Positions 7,092-15,432 of a stretch of 64,000 nt of DNA are shown here, one piece after another (position 1 is the first letter of the stretch; the number at the start of each line of letters is the position of its first letter). Origin of the DNA: Pseudomonas farris (GTDB lineage: Bacteria; Pseudomonadota; Gammaproteobacteria; Pseudomonadales; Pseudomonadaceae). Under the pieces are notes generated by a model, which was not told the DNA's origin, made no database searches, and saw only the letters and a program-made list of their open reading frames with translations. A program made the position numbers and the translations under genes. The DNA lies in the NCBI RefSeq assembly GCF_019145235.1, contig NZ_JAHSTV010000018.1, positions 1 through 64,000 on the forward strand. Direction: 5' to 3'.

Positions 7092-8300
7092 ATGGAAAAT
7101 CTGCAAAGTGCTGTGGACAGTCTGGTCCATAGCTCCAACACATTGTTCATCCTTATCGGTGCGGTCATGGTCCTGGCCATGCACGCCGGTTTCGCCTTTC
7201 TCGAGGTGGGTACGGTTCGACAAAAAAACCAGGTCAATGCCTTGTCGAAAATCCTCAGCGACTTCGCCATTTCGACCCTGGCCTATTTCTTTATAGGCTA
7301 TTGGATTTCCTACGGGGTCACTTTCATGCAGCCGGCGGCGGTGATCACTGCCGATCATGGCTATGGGCTGGTGAAATTTTTCTTTCTGCTGACCTTTGCT
7401 GCGGCGATACCAGCAATCATTTCCGGAGGCATCGCCGAGCGCGCCCGGTTCGTCCCGCAGTTGTGTGCGACCGCACTGATCGTGGCGTTCATCTATCCCT
7501 TCTTCGAAGGCATGATCTGGAATGGCAACTTTGGCCTGCAAGCCTGGTTGCTGGAGCGTTTTGGTGCCAGTTTCCATGACTTCGCGGGCTCCGTGGTGGT
7601 TCACGCCATGGGCGGCTGGCTGGCACTCGCGGCGGTGTTGTTGCTCGGCCCAAGGCAAGGTCGTTATCGCGATGGGCGACTCGTGGCATTCGCACCGTCG
7701 AGCATTCCCTTTCTGGCGCTGGGTTCGTGGATTTTGATCGTTGGCTGGTTCGGCTTCAACGTGATGAGCGCTCAGACGCTGCAAGGGGTCAGCGGGCTGG
7801 TGGCGGTGAACTCGCTGATGGCCATGGTCGGCGGCACCGTGGCGGCGTTGATCGTCGGGCGCAATGACCCGGGCTTCCTGCATAACGGCCCATTGGCCGG
7901 GTTGGTGGCGATCTGCGCAGGCTCGGATCTGATGCACCCGGTGGGTGCGTTGGTGACCGGTGCCATCGCCGGGGCGCTGTTTGTCTGGTGCTTTACCGCG
8001 GCTCAAGGCAAATGGCATATCGATGATGTGCTGGGCGTCTGGCCTCTGCATGGACTGTGTGGTGTCTGGGGCGGGATCGCTTGCGGCATCTTTGGTCAAA
8101 CCGCCTTGGGTGGTTTGGGGGGCGTGAGCCTGGTCAGCCAGTTGATCGGCACTTCTCTGGGGGTGATTGTTGCGCTGGTCGGCGGTTTTACGGTGTATGG
8201 CGTGATCAATGCGTTGTTTGGTCTGCGCCTGAGCCAGGAAGAGGAGTATTACGGCGCGGACTTGTCGGTGCACAAGATCGGTGCCGTGAGTCAGGATTGA
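7092..8300 (+). CDS. amt: Ammonium transporter, Amt family
   Basis: A 402-residue polytopic membrane protein that conducts ammonium/ammonia into the cell. The start ATG at 7092 (MENLQSAVDSLVH) gives the usual Amt length; the frame is open further upstream but that part has no family likeness. About eleven hydrophobic helices are visible. The two pore histidines fall in DFAGSVVVHAMGGW and in WPLHGLCGVWGGI, and the GGIAERARF signature after the third helix is clear. There is no glnK (PII) gene beside it, unlike the usual glnK-amtB pair, so this may be a second, separately controlled Amt. The sigma-54 promoter at 6857 suggests nitrogen-starvation induction. Confidence 0.93.
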   Translation: MENLQSAVDSLVHSSNTLFILIGAVMVLAMHAGFAFLEVGTVRQKNQVNALSKILSDFAISTLAYFFIGYWISYGVTFMQPAAVITADHGYGLVKFFFLLTFAAAIPAIISGGIAERARFVPQLCATALIVAFIYPFFEGMIWNGNFGLQAWLLERFGASFHDFAGSVVVHAMGGWLALAAVLLLGPRQGRYRDGRLVAFAPSSIPFLALGSWILIVGWFGFNVMSAQTLQGVSGLVAVNSLMAMVGGTVAALIVGRNDPGFLHNGPLAGLVAICAGSDLMHPVGALVTGAIAGALFVWCFTAAQGKWHIDDVLGVWPLHGLCGVWGGIACGIFGQTALGGLGGVSLVSQLIGTSLGVIVALVGGFTVYGVINALFGLRLSQEEEYYGADLSVHKIGAVSQD

Positions 8301-8301
8301 A

Positions 8302-10020
8302 TCACCGTTCCTCATCGTCATCGTCAGCGCCAGGGTAAAAACCGTGCAGCAGGCGATAGCGGTCCCGCCGTACCTGGTCGACCCGGTCTCGCACCTGCTG
8401 GCCGGGTATGCCCAGCATGATCAGCGCATGGGAGGCGAGCATCAGGCTCGACTCCAGCAACTCGGGTACGACTTCGCTGGCGCCGGCCGCCTTCAACTCG
8501 GCCAACTGACTGTCGTCCCGTGTGCGCACCAGGATCGACACGCTCGGGTTGAACCGGCGTGCCTCCTTGAGTATCAACAGTGCGATGTCCGTCTTGTCCA
8601 CGGCGACCACCAGCAGTCTGGCGCGTTCCAGCCCTATCGCGACCAACAGCTCGCCGCGACGTGAGTCGCCGTAATGAACACAGCTTTCATTGACGGCTGC
8701 TTCCTGAACCCGCACCGGGTCGGTATCCAGCGCAATGTAAGGTTGATCTATATTACGCAGGACGCGCCCGATGGACTGACCTACGCGACCGTAGCCACAG
8801 ATCACTACGTGATTGTGCAAGCCTGCGTTGAGCGCGCTGATTTCTTCGAGTTCGGCTTCTTCGTTGGGCTTGTGGTGCAGGCGTGTGGCGATGTGGGGAG
8901 CGGCGCGCAGCAGTAAAGGCGTCACCAGCATCGAGCAGAACGTGGCGGCCAGCAGCAGGCCGCCAAAGTCGGCGGGCATCAGTTTGTTCTGCTGCATTTG
9001 CGTCATCAGGGCAAAGCAGAATTCACCCCCTTGAGCCAATGCCAGGCCGCTGCGCCAGGCGGTTTCGACATCGCTGCCGCGCCATTTGACCAGCAGCGCG
9101 ACCACGGTGCCTTTGATCAGCAGCAATCCCAGCGTCAGGCCAAGAATCAGCAGGCCGTGGCTGGCAAACAACCGCAAGTCGATCAGCATGCCGATACTGA
9201 CGAAGAACACCCCGAGCAGAATGTCGCGGAACGGACGGATGTCCGCCTCGATCTGATGTCGGTAGTGGCTTTCGCCTAGCAGCATGCCGGCGAGAAAGGC
9301 GCCCAGGGCTGGGGAGAGGCCGAGCAGGTGAGTCAGCCAGGCCGTCAGCAAAACGATTACCAGCGCCAACAGCACGAACAGCTCTGCGGACCGGGACGCG
9401 GCGACTTCATGGAACAGCCTTGGCAGAAACCAGCGACTGACCAGCAGCAGACCGACGAACAGCACTATGGTCTTGCCCAGCGTCAATGGCAGCGCCCAAT
9501 ACCAGGCCTGGTCGCTGCTGCCGGCGAACACCGGCACCAGAGTCAGTAGCAACACCGCGACCACGTCCTGGAACAACAGCACGGCGATGGCATTCTGGCC
9601 GTGACGGCTGAAGAGCTCACCGAGACTGCTCAACTCTTTGCTGACAATGGCGGTGGACGACAGCGCCAAACCGGTACCGAGTAACAGTGCAGGTATGGTC
9701 GGCATGCCGAACAGCATCAGCCCCCCCCCCAGCACAATCCCGGAACCCAGCACTTGCAGGCTGCCCAGGCCAAATACCACCTGGCGCAGTGCGAGCATTT
9801 TCGACAGGGAAAATTCAAGCCCGAGAGAAAACAGCAAGAACACCACGCCCAACTCGGCAAGGTCGGGCAATTCCTCGCTTTCATTCACCCAGTTGAACGC
9901 GGTCGGCCCGATCATCAGCCCTACGCACAGATAGCCCAGCACCGGTGGCAAGCGCAGGCGCTGGAACAGTGCAATCACCACCAGAGAGGAGGTGAAGATG
10001 ATCAACAGATTGGCGAACAC
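8302..10020 (-). CDS. CPA2 family cation:proton antiporter (KefB/KefC type)
   Basis: A 572-residue inner-membrane antiporter. The first ~385 residues carry about 12 helices of the Na+/H+ exchanger family with the typical ALSSTAIVSKEL stretch. Residues ~405-530 form an RCK/TrkA-N nucleotide-binding domain beginning HVVICGYGRVGQSIGRVLRN, with the acidic partner in LDTDP. Such proteins exchange K+ or Na+ for H+ and are gated by ligands on the RCK domain. Start is GTG at 10020 (codes MFANLLIIF). A run of ten G on the coding strand lies at codons for LGGG (9721-9730), so slippage would truncate the protein early. Convergent with amt, only one base apart. Confidence 0.9.
   Translation of the reverse strand: MFANLLIIFTSSLVVIALFQRLRLPPVLGYLCVGLMIGPTAFNWVNESEELPDLAELGVVFLLFSLGLEFSLSKMLALRQVVFGLGSLQVLGSGIVLGGGLMLFGMPTIPALLLGTGLALSSTAIVSKELSSLGELFSRHGQNAIAVLLFQDVVAVLLLTLVPVFAGSSDQAWYWALPLTLGKTIVLFVGLLLVSRWFLPRLFHEVAASRSAELFVLLALVIVLLTAWLTHLLGLSPALGAFLAGMLLGESHYRHQIEADIRPFRDILLGVFFVSIGMLIDLRLFASHGLLILGLTLGLLLIKGTVVALLVKWRGSDVETAWRSGLALAQGGEFCFALMTQMQQNKLMPADFGGLLLAATFCSMLVTPLLLRAAPHIATRLHHKPNEEAELEEISALNAGLHNHVVICGYGRVGQSIGRVLRNIDQPYIALDTDPVRVQEAAVNESCVHYGDSRRGELLVAIGLERARLLVVAVDKTDIALLILKEARRFNPSVSILVRTRDDSQLAELKAAGASEVVPELLESSLMLASHALIMLGIPGQQVRDRVDQVRRDRYRLLHGFYPGADDDDEER
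9721..9730. repeat. Homopolymer tract C10 (G10 on the coding strand) inside the antiporter gene
   Basis: Ten consecutive C on the plus strand within codons for VLGGGLM of the KefB-type antiporter. The frame is intact at ten G. Tracts of this length in coding DNA are slippage-prone and can switch a gene on and off. Confidence 0.85.
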
Positions 10021-10229
10021 AAAAAACTCCGGTGAGGGTTCTGACTACTCAAGCGTAGAGGCAAAAAAGACGCGAGCATCGCGCAAATGGCCGTTGAGGC
10101 GAATGATGTGCGTCAGGAGTTTGCCGAAATCTCTTGAAATCAGCCATTGCTCAGACAGATCGGGCATCGGCTCGACGGCTTTTGATAGCGGGCCTAGAAT
10201 GAGCGCTTACTTCGATGGGTCTTGTCGTC

Positions 10230-10466
10230 ATGCCTCCTGAATGTCAGCTGTTCGGCACCCTTGGTTGCCATCTCTGTGAAGTCGCCGAAGCCATGCTAAT
10301 GGAATTTGTCGAGCGTGGTTTATTGGTGGAGCTGGTGGATATCGCTGAGGACGAAACGTGGTTCGAAGCTTACAGTCTGCGTATTCCAGTGTTGCGACGG
10401 GTCGATACCGGCGCTGAGCTGGATTGGCCGTTCAGTGCCGATGAAGTGGTGGCGTTCCTGCGGTAG
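10230..10466 (+). CDS. Glutaredoxin-like small redox protein (CHLC motif)
   Basis: A 78-residue thioredoxin-fold protein starting MPPECQLFGTLGCHLCE; an alternative ATG five codons upstream (10215) cannot be excluded, and neither has a strong ribosome site. The redox motif is C-H-L-C at about residues 13-16, and the cis-proline is in RIPVLRR. It fits the DUF836/glutaredoxin-like family, which probably reduces small disulfides in the cytosol; the substrate is unknown. It stands alone, upstream of an SOS-controlled gene on the same strand. Confidence 0.82.
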   Translation: MPPECQLFGTLGCHLCEVAEAMLMEFVERGLLVELVDIAEDETWFEAYSLRIPVLRRVDTGAELDWPFSADEVVAFLR

Positions 10467-10537
10467 GGGGGCGGCGACGGTGTTCCCGTGTGTCGGACTT
10501 TATGATTGATACCTTGGCTTAACCGATGTTATTCGGA

Positions 10538-10557
10538 TACTGTATGCGCATACAGTT
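10538..10557. promoter_or_regulatory. LexA (SOS) box
   Basis: TACTGTATGCGCATACAGTT contains the perfect palindrome CTG-TATGCGCATA-CAG at 10540-10555, matching the gammaproteobacterial SOS box CTGT-N8-ACAG. It lies about 75 bases before the TTG start of the small gene at 10630, the only gene it could control (the upstream glutaredoxin gene points the same way and ends at 10466). Confidence 0.82.
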
Positions 10558-10629
10558 ATTCCGATTGCCTGCCATGCTTTTCCCTGTTTCGGGTTTGGCA
10601 GCCGATCCCGGACGTCAGAGGGATGAACC

Positions 10630-10950
10630 TTGGTCAATGTCGAACAATTGAAGAACAGCGTGAACCGGATGTCGGCGGACGTGGTGCGCGAGGCCGTCCT
10701 CGAATTGCGTTTGGATGGACTGGTCACGGAGGGAAAAACGCCTTTCAACAAATTGCATTTCAATACCTGTTTCGCCGAAATCGAAGCCTTGTTCCAGCGT
10801 GCGGGCTATCACCGACAGCTGGATGTCGTGGGCTATCAGGGGTTGTTGTATGCGCTTTATGATCCGGGTCGCTGGGAAGCGGTCGATGTGCTGCGCTGGC
10901 TCAAGGAGTTCACCGAAGCGGCCGCTCGAGCACAGTCGATACCTGCTTGA
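10630..10950 (+). CDS. Small protein of unknown function behind an SOS box
   Basis: A 106-residue protein, probably translated from TTG at 10630, which has an AGAGGG site eight bases upstream; the next in-frame ATG is at 10669. The product (MVNVEQLKNSVNRMSADVVR...) is predicted helical, with a central NKLHFNTCFAEIEALFQRAG stretch and several aromatic residues, and has no signal peptide or membrane helix. I do not recognise the family. The LexA box just upstream implies induction by DNA damage. The next gene, a pseudouridine synthase, follows after about 70 bases and may be partly co-transcribed. Not obviously SulA, YebG, RecX or DinB. Confidence 0.75.
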   Translation: MVNVEQLKNSVNRMSADVVREAVLELRLDGLVTEGKTPFNKLHFNTCFAEIEALFQRAGYHRQLDVVGYQGLLYALYDPGRWEAVDVLRWLKEFTEAAARAQSIPA

Positions 10951-11022
10951 GGATTCTCTTCTAGGTTCGTTCCGGCCACTGTTGGATAATGCCGCCCTGT
11001 ATTGAGGGTCAGAGCTTTTCGT

Positions 11023-11913
11023 ATGTCCACTTCATCTTTTTCTGCTGCACATAACCAGGCCAGCACGCTCTACCTGCCGCCGGGGCCGTGGCAGACCGTC
11101 CTCGATTGCCTCTGCGAACACTTCAGTGCCATCGGTCGTGAACAATGGCTGGACAGAATTGCTCGCGGTCGTGTCCTCGATGGGCAAGGCCTGCCGATCG
11201 CCCTGGACCTGCCTTACAAAGAGGGTCTGCGGATTCATTATTTCCGTGAAGTGCCGGACGAAAAACCGATTCCGGTGGTGGAGTCGATCCTCTATGCCGA
11301 CGAGCATCTGGTGGTAGCAGATAAACCACACTTCCTGCCCGTGACTCCGGCGGGTGAATACGTGGAGCAGACATTGCTGCGGCGGCTGATCCGTCGCCTG
11401 GATAACCCGCATCTGGTGCCTTTGCATCGCATTGATCGGCATACGGCTGGGTTGGTGTTGTTTTCAGCCAATCCTCAGAGTCGGTCGGCGTATCAGTCAT
11501 TGTTTCCTACACGCCAGATCGAAAAGCGCTATGAAGCAATCGCCCGGGCATTGCCGGAGCACTCCTTCCCTCTGGTTCATAAAAGTCGACTTATCGATGG
11601 CGAGCCGTTTTTTCGCATGCAAGAAGGTCCGGGCGTCAGCAATACCGAGACGGCTGTCGAGGTCAGGGAAAAAAACGGTGAACTCTGGCGTTATGCGCTG
11701 TACCCGGTGACGGGCAAGAAACATCAGTTGCGAGTTCACATGACCGCCCTGGGGGCCAGCATCTGCAATGATCCGTTCTATCCGCAGGTGCTCAAGGACG
11801 TAGAAGATGACTATGCCAACCCCTTGAAGCTGTTGGCCCAAGGGCTGCGATTTGTCGATCCGGTCACGGGGCAGGAAAGAGAATTCGAAAGCACCATCAC
11901 CTTGCAGTGGTGA
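11023..11913 (+). CDS. RluA-family pseudouridine synthase
   Basis: A 296-residue enzyme expected to isomerise specific uridines in rRNA or tRNA. The catalytic Asp is in the family motif HRIDRHTAGLVLFS, and the RLIRRLDNPHLVPLHR lead-in and KKHQLRVHMTALG end are typical of the RluA/TruC group. There is no separate S4 domain; the N-terminal ~85 residues (PPGPWQTVLDCLCEHFSAIG onward) may act as a short RNA-binding extension. The ATG at 11023 (MSTSSFSAAHNQ) is preferred to the upstream in-frame alternative. RNA target cannot be told from sequence. Followed by a strong terminator shared with a convergent lipoprotein gene. Confidence 0.87.
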   Translation: MSTSSFSAAHNQASTLYLPPGPWQTVLDCLCEHFSAIGREQWLDRIARGRVLDGQGLPIALDLPYKEGLRIHYFREVPDEKPIPVVESILYADEHLVVADKPHFLPVTPAGEYVEQTLLRRLIRRLDNPHLVPLHRIDRHTAGLVLFSANPQSRSAYQSLFPTRQIEKRYEAIARALPEHSFPLVHKSRLIDGEPFFRMQEGPGVSNTETAVEVREKNGELWRYALYPVTGKKHQLRVHMTALGASICNDPFYPQVLKDVEDDYANPLKLLAQGLRFVDPVTGQEREFESTITLQW

Positions 11914-11949
11914 TCACAAGGTTAACGACGCTGCTTTTCTTCACCCACG

Positions 11950-11977
11950 AAAAAGCCCGCTTTTAAAGCGGGCTTTT
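11950..11977. terminator. Bidirectional rho-independent terminator
   Basis: AAAAGCCCGC-TTTTAAA-GCGGGCTTTT: a GC-rich hairpin with A-run and T-run on either side, placed between convergent genes (pseudouridine synthase and the small lipoprotein). Confidence 0.9.
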
Positions 11978-12002
11978 CTGTATCTGGTTGTCGCCGTAAA
12001 GA

Positions 12003-12224
12003 TTACAGATCTTTAACGGTACGGACCTGATCTTTGTTGACGCGGGTTTGCTTGCCATCCAGTTGTTCGAATTCGTAAAAGCCCGATTCTTCATCGTACT
12101 TAGGCGCGTCGACGGCCTGGATTTCTCGACCGTCATTCAAGGTGATCACTGTAGGCGATGCGCAACCGGCGAGGGTGGCAAGGCCCAGTGCGAGCATGAA
12201 AGTGGCGAGGGTCCGTTGAGTCAT
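12003..12224 (-). CDS. Small YgdI/YgdR-like lipoprotein (DUF903)
   Basis: A 73-residue lipoprotein. From the ATG at 12224 the N-terminus MTQRTLATFMLALGLATLAG-C is a classic type II signal peptide with the lipobox LAGC, so the mature protein starts at Cys20 with a lipid anchor. The mature part (SPTVITLNDGREIQAVDAPK) and the KTRV/KDQVRTVKDL end match the DUF903 SH3-like fold. Such proteins are abundant envelope lipoproteins without a known biochemical role. Confidence 0.9.
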   Translation of the reverse strand: MTQRTLATFMLALGLATLAGCASPTVITLNDGREIQAVDAPKYDEESGFYEFEQLDGKQTRVNKDQVRTVKDL

Positions 12225-12300
12225 GGGTGTGTCTCCGAATGGGAATTCTTTTGGTTGCTGAGCTTGAGACGTATACAACGCGCGCAAGTTCCTTCGCGTG

Positions 12301-12903
12301 TCAGTCTGACACAGTGTGGTGTGTGCTTAACAGTTCCGGCGTATTCAGATTTGCCAGGCGGGGGTCGTTATCCGGGCATTGCAGGGCTGTAGCGCCCAGC
12401 TTGCGCATAAGGCGACCCGGGCTGCGCTCTCCTTCGTTCCAGGCAGTCTCGAAAGCCGCTGAAAGGGCGACGGGAATCATGCATAGCAAGGGTTCCCAGT
12501 GTTCTCCATGGCGCAGCATCAGCGGTTTGTCCGGATGCTGTCCGGCGGTTTCACGCATGCTCTGGAGCAGCGCGGCATCGATGCGTGGCACATCGCAGGG
12601 CAGTACCAGTAGGTGAGTGTGGCGAGCGGCCTTAAGGCCTGCGCGAATACCCGCCAACGGCCCCGGAAAGTCGCCCTCGTCGTCATGGACCAACTGATCC
12701 GCATAGGGCGCATATTTTTCCAGGTTTCTGTTGCAGGAGATGATCAGGTCATCACTCAGCGGGCGCGTCTTACGGTGCAGATGCGCGATCAGTGGCTCGC
12801 CGTGCCAATCCAGCAAACCCTTGTCCTGACCGCCCATGCGTTGGCCGCGCCCGCCCGCCAGGAGCAGAATGGAGCAAGGCGCCAGAGGTGTATTCGAGGT
12901 CAT
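12301..12903 (-). CDS. mobA: Molybdenum cofactor guanylyltransferase
   Basis: A 200-residue cytosolic nucleotidyltransferase that adds GMP from GTP to molybdopterin to give the bis-MGD cofactor of DMSO-reductase-family enzymes such as nitrate reductase and formate dehydrogenase. The GTP-binding signature LLAGGRGQRMGGQDKGLL (residues 14-31) is complete, and the Mg2+-binding Asp is in VLPCDVPRID; EGDFPGPLAGI is also typical. It is divergent from moaB with about 80 bases between them, so the Mo cofactor genes form a divergent cluster. Confidence 0.95.
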   Translation of the reverse strand: MTSNTPLAPCSILLLAGGRGQRMGGQDKGLLDWHGEPLIAHLHRKTRPLSDDLIISCNRNLEKYAPYADQLVHDDEGDFPGPLAGIRAGLKAARHTHLLVLPCDVPRIDAALLQSMRETAGQHPDKPLMLRHGEHWEPLLCMIPVALSAAFETAWNEGERSPGRLMRKLGATALQCPDNDPRLANLNTPELLSTHHTVSD

Positions 12904-12984
12904 CGCTCTTCTCCATGGGGGCGGCGAAAAAATGAGGCGCTGTGATATAACACCGGGCTGTTTCTCCTACAACTGGACGAGCCT

Positions 12985-13524
12985 ATGAAAGCCAAGGCTG
13001 ATGTACCTTTCGCACCGCTCAACATCGCGGTGCTGACTGTCAGCGATACCCGTACCCTGGAAACCGATACCTCAGGCCAGGTCTTCGTCGACCGTTTGAG
13101 CGCTGCCGGTCATAACCTGGCGGCCCGTGTACTGCTTAAAGATGACCTCTACAAAATTCGCGCGCAAGTCGCCAACTGGATTGCCGATGAGGTTGTGCAA
13201 GTGGTGCTGATCACCGGCGGTACCGGATTCACCGGTCGCGACAGCACACCCGAAGCCGTGAGTTGCCTGCTGGATAAGCAGGTTGATGGTTTTGGTGAGT
13301 TATTCCGGCAGATATCGGTAGCGGATATCGGCACCTCGACGGTTCAGTCCCGGGCCTTGGCCGGTCTGGCCAATGGCACGCTGGTATGCTGCTTGCCGGG
13401 CTCGACCAATGCGGTGCGCACCGGTTGGGACGGCATTCTTGCCGAGCAACTGGATTCGCGTCACCGTCCGTGCAATTTCGTGGCCCACCTGAAACAGGCG
13501 GCACCCTGTGAATCGCGCGGGTAA
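12985..13524 (+). CDS. moaB: Molybdenum cofactor biosynthesis protein B (MoaB/Mog family)
   Basis: A 179-residue MPT-binding protein of the MoaB/MogA family, which in bacteria adenylylates or binds molybdopterin before Mo insertion. The molybdopterin-binding signatures ITGGTGFTGRDSTPEAV (with the conserved Asp) and CLPGSTNAVRTGWDGIL are intact. It precedes moeA, overlapping its GTG start by 17 bases, so both enzymes acting on adenylated molybdopterin are made from one message. Confidence 0.93.
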   Translation: MKAKADVPFAPLNIAVLTVSDTRTLETDTSGQVFVDRLSAAGHNLAARVLLKDDLYKIRAQVANWIADEVVQVVLITGGTGFTGRDSTPEAVSCLLDKQVDGFGELFRQISVADIGTSTVQSRALAGLANGTLVCCLPGSTNAVRTGWDGILAEQLDSRHRPCNFVAHLKQAAPCESRG

Positions 13525-14734
13525 GCCAGGTAAGGCTGGCAGTCTGATGGCTGTCGAGGTGGCACTGGCGCGTTTACTGGAAATGGCTGACGCCTCGAAG
13601 ATTCATGAGCACGAACGCTTGCCGTTGGCGCAGGTTCAGGGGCGTGTGCTGGCCACTGACCTGGTCTCGACACTTGATTTGCCGCCTTGGCCCAACAGTG
13701 CCATGGACGGTTATGCCTTGCACCTGGCCGACTGGACGGGAGAGCCGTTGGTGGTCAGTCAGAAGATTTTTGCGGGCCAGGCCCCGGAGCCCTTGAAGCC
13801 GGGTACCTGTGCGCGAATCTTCACCGGCGCGCCTGTGCCTGCAGGTGCCGACTGTGTCGAGATGCAGGAGAATGCCGAGGTTCAGGCGGATGAGCGGGTT
13901 CGTTTCACCGAGACCATGACCCCAGGAAAGAACATCCGTCCACAAGGTCAGGAAGCCACCATTGGTGAGCTGATCTTGCCCGTTGGAACACGTCTGGGGC
14001 CTATCGAGCAGGGGCTGGCGGCATCGCTGGGATGCGCTGAGCTGGACGTGGTTCGAAAAATTCGTGTTGCGGTCTTGTCTACCGGTGATGAGTTGATTGA
14101 GCCAGGTCAGGCCCTTGGGCCGGGACAGATCTACAACAGCAATCGAGTATTGCTCTGCAGCTGGTTGCAGCGCTTGGGTTGTGAGGTGATCGATGCCGGC
14201 ATTCTTCCCGATGATTTAACGACCACTCGTGCCCGCCTTGGTGAGCTAAAGGATGTCGACCTGATTCTCTCGACCGGTGGCGTATCGGTGGGAGAAGCCG
14301 ACTTTCTGGGCATTGCCTTGCGGGAAGAGGGCGAATTGACTCTGTGGAAGCTTGCCATCAAACCAGGAAAACCACTGACGTTCGGGCATTTTCGTGGCGT
14401 GCCTGTGATTGGTTTACCCGGCAATCCGGCATCGACCCTGGTGACTTTTGCTCTGTTGGCAAGGCCCTACCTCTTGCGTCGCCAAGGCGTAAAAGAGGTT
14501 GAACCCCTGAAGTTTCAGGTGCCGGCAGGGTTTGTCTGGCCAAAGGCTGGTAACCGACGTGAGTACTTGCGCGGACGTCTGGAGAATGGCCGGGCAATCA
14601 TCTACAGGAATCAGAGCTCTGGCGTACTGCGCAGTGCTGCCTGGGCTGACGGTCTGGTTGAAGTGCTGGAGGACCGTACGCTGATCGAGGGTGATTGTGT
14701 GAGCTTCATCCCGCTGAGTGAAGTCTTGAGCTGA
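13508..14734 (+). CDS. moeA: Molybdopterin molybdenumtransferase
   Basis: A 408-residue enzyme that inserts molybdate into adenylated molybdopterin. Motifs of the MoeA fold are in order: PPWPNSAMDGYAL near residue 60, RIFTGAPVPAGADCVEMQEN (MoeA cleft), then the MoaB/Mog-like domain with LSTGDELIEPG, NSNRVLL, LSTGGVSVGEADF and IGLPGNPASTLVTF. The GTG at 13508 is taken as start because it couples to moaB by overlap; an ATG at 13547 (MAVEVALARLL) is also possible. Last gene of the moaB-moeA unit. Confidence 0.94.
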   Translation: MNRAGKPGKAGSLMAVEVALARLLEMADASKIHEHERLPLAQVQGRVLATDLVSTLDLPPWPNSAMDGYALHLADWTGEPLVVSQKIFAGQAPEPLKPGTCARIFTGAPVPAGADCVEMQENAEVQADERVRFTETMTPGKNIRPQGQEATIGELILPVGTRLGPIEQGLAASLGCAELDVVRKIRVAVLSTGDELIEPGQALGPGQIYNSNRVLLCSWLQRLGCEVIDAGILPDDLTTTRARLGELKDVDLILSTGGVSVGEADFLGIALREEGELTLWKLAIKPGKPLTFGHFRGVPVIGLPGNPASTLVTFALLARPYLLRRQGVKEVEPLKFQVPAGFVWPKAGNRREYLRGRLENGRAIIYRNQSSGVLRSAAWADGLVEVLEDRTLIEGDCVSFIPLSEVLS

Positions 14735-14752
14735 TACAGGCGCTGGTTTTGT

Positions 14753-14787
14753 CACGCAAGTCCGATTGATCGCATTGGGCTTGCGTG
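14753..14787. terminator. Hairpin between moeA and a convergent gene
   Basis: CACGCAAGTCCGA and TTGGGCTTGCGTG form a near-perfect stem around a 9-base loop between two convergent genes. A T-run is lacking on the plus strand, so it may be a weak or factor-assisted terminator. Confidence 0.45.
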
Positions 14788-14799
14788 GATGACCATTCC

Positions 14800-15138
14800 T
14801 TAATGTGCCAGAAGTGTCACGACCTGGTCGAAGCGGCTGTTGGCGATCCAGGTCAGAAGTCCCAGGATCACGGCTGTTCCGCCAGCTGAATAGGCAAGTC
14901 TGTGTTTGATGGATTTGACGTCACCCCGGACTTCATCCATGTCTCTTCGGATGTATTTGAGGTGTGTCTCCAGTTCAATGACGCGAGGTTCCATATCAAC
15001 TTCTCCGGCGGGCTTTGCGCTGTTTTTGAGTTCAGCCTGATGATTGGCGCGATTTTCTGCGAACGGCGCGACCGGAGTTACCGGTAGTCTGAGGTCATGG
15101 CTTTGCATGGAGTAACTGGCTCCTTGCGTTAAAACCAT
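14800..15138 (-). CDS. Small coiled-coil protein with C-terminal membrane anchor
   Basis: A 112-residue protein (108 or fewer if the internal ATG at 15108 is used). Residues ~48-80 (EPRVIELETHLKYIRRDMDE onward) are a heptad-like coiled coil, followed by one membrane helix (YSAGGTAVILGLLTWIA) and a short tail. This layout is seen in many small pseudomonad and phage proteins, including XhlA-type haemolysin-like proteins, but no phage genes are nearby. Function unknown. Confidence 0.65.
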   Translation of the reverse strand: MVLTQGASYSMQSHDLRLPVTPVAPFAENRANHQAELKNSAKPAGEVDMEPRVIELETHLKYIRRDMDEVRGDVKSIKHRLAYSAGGTAVILGLLTWIANSRFDQVVTLLAH

Positions 15139-15432
15139 TGAAGTGGCCGATGCCGTTATTGCCTGCGCTTTTTGAGGCCCTTAAGGTGGGTCCATTCATT
15201 GTTTTTCACGTCCCTGTGTAAATAACGGGTGATGACTGATAACTGAGACACAACGGTGTACCAATTGCCCTGTTGGGTCAATTGAGCCGATTCCTCACGT
15301 TTTGTAAGAAAAAATACCGCTCTGTAGGACTCACGTTTTCTTCCCCTGGAAATAATTCAAATTTTTGCGACTTTTATAAGGCGCTGCGAGGTCAACATAT
15401 CCCATGGAACTGCGGATATGGGAGTGGCAAAA
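15139..15432. other. Intergenic region before yegS
   Basis: About 290 bases with no convincing gene. It carries the divergent promoters of the coiled-coil gene and yegS; the part after 15300 is AT-rich. No hairpin terminator or known operator was recognised. Confidence 0.5.

Noticed and set aside
7035..8321. 428-codon minus-strand frame opposite amt
   Set aside because: Rich in Gln, His and Arg, typical of an antisense shadow; the plus strand codes a clear Amt transporter.
10506..10862. 118-codon frame overlapping the SOS-box gene
   Set aside because: Out of frame with the better supported 106-residue gene and would contain the LexA box in its coding part.
14800..15138. Prophage holin/XhlA call for the coiled-coil membrane protein
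   Set aside because: Layout is similar but no phage genes or lysis cassette lie nearby, so the phage assignment is unsupported.
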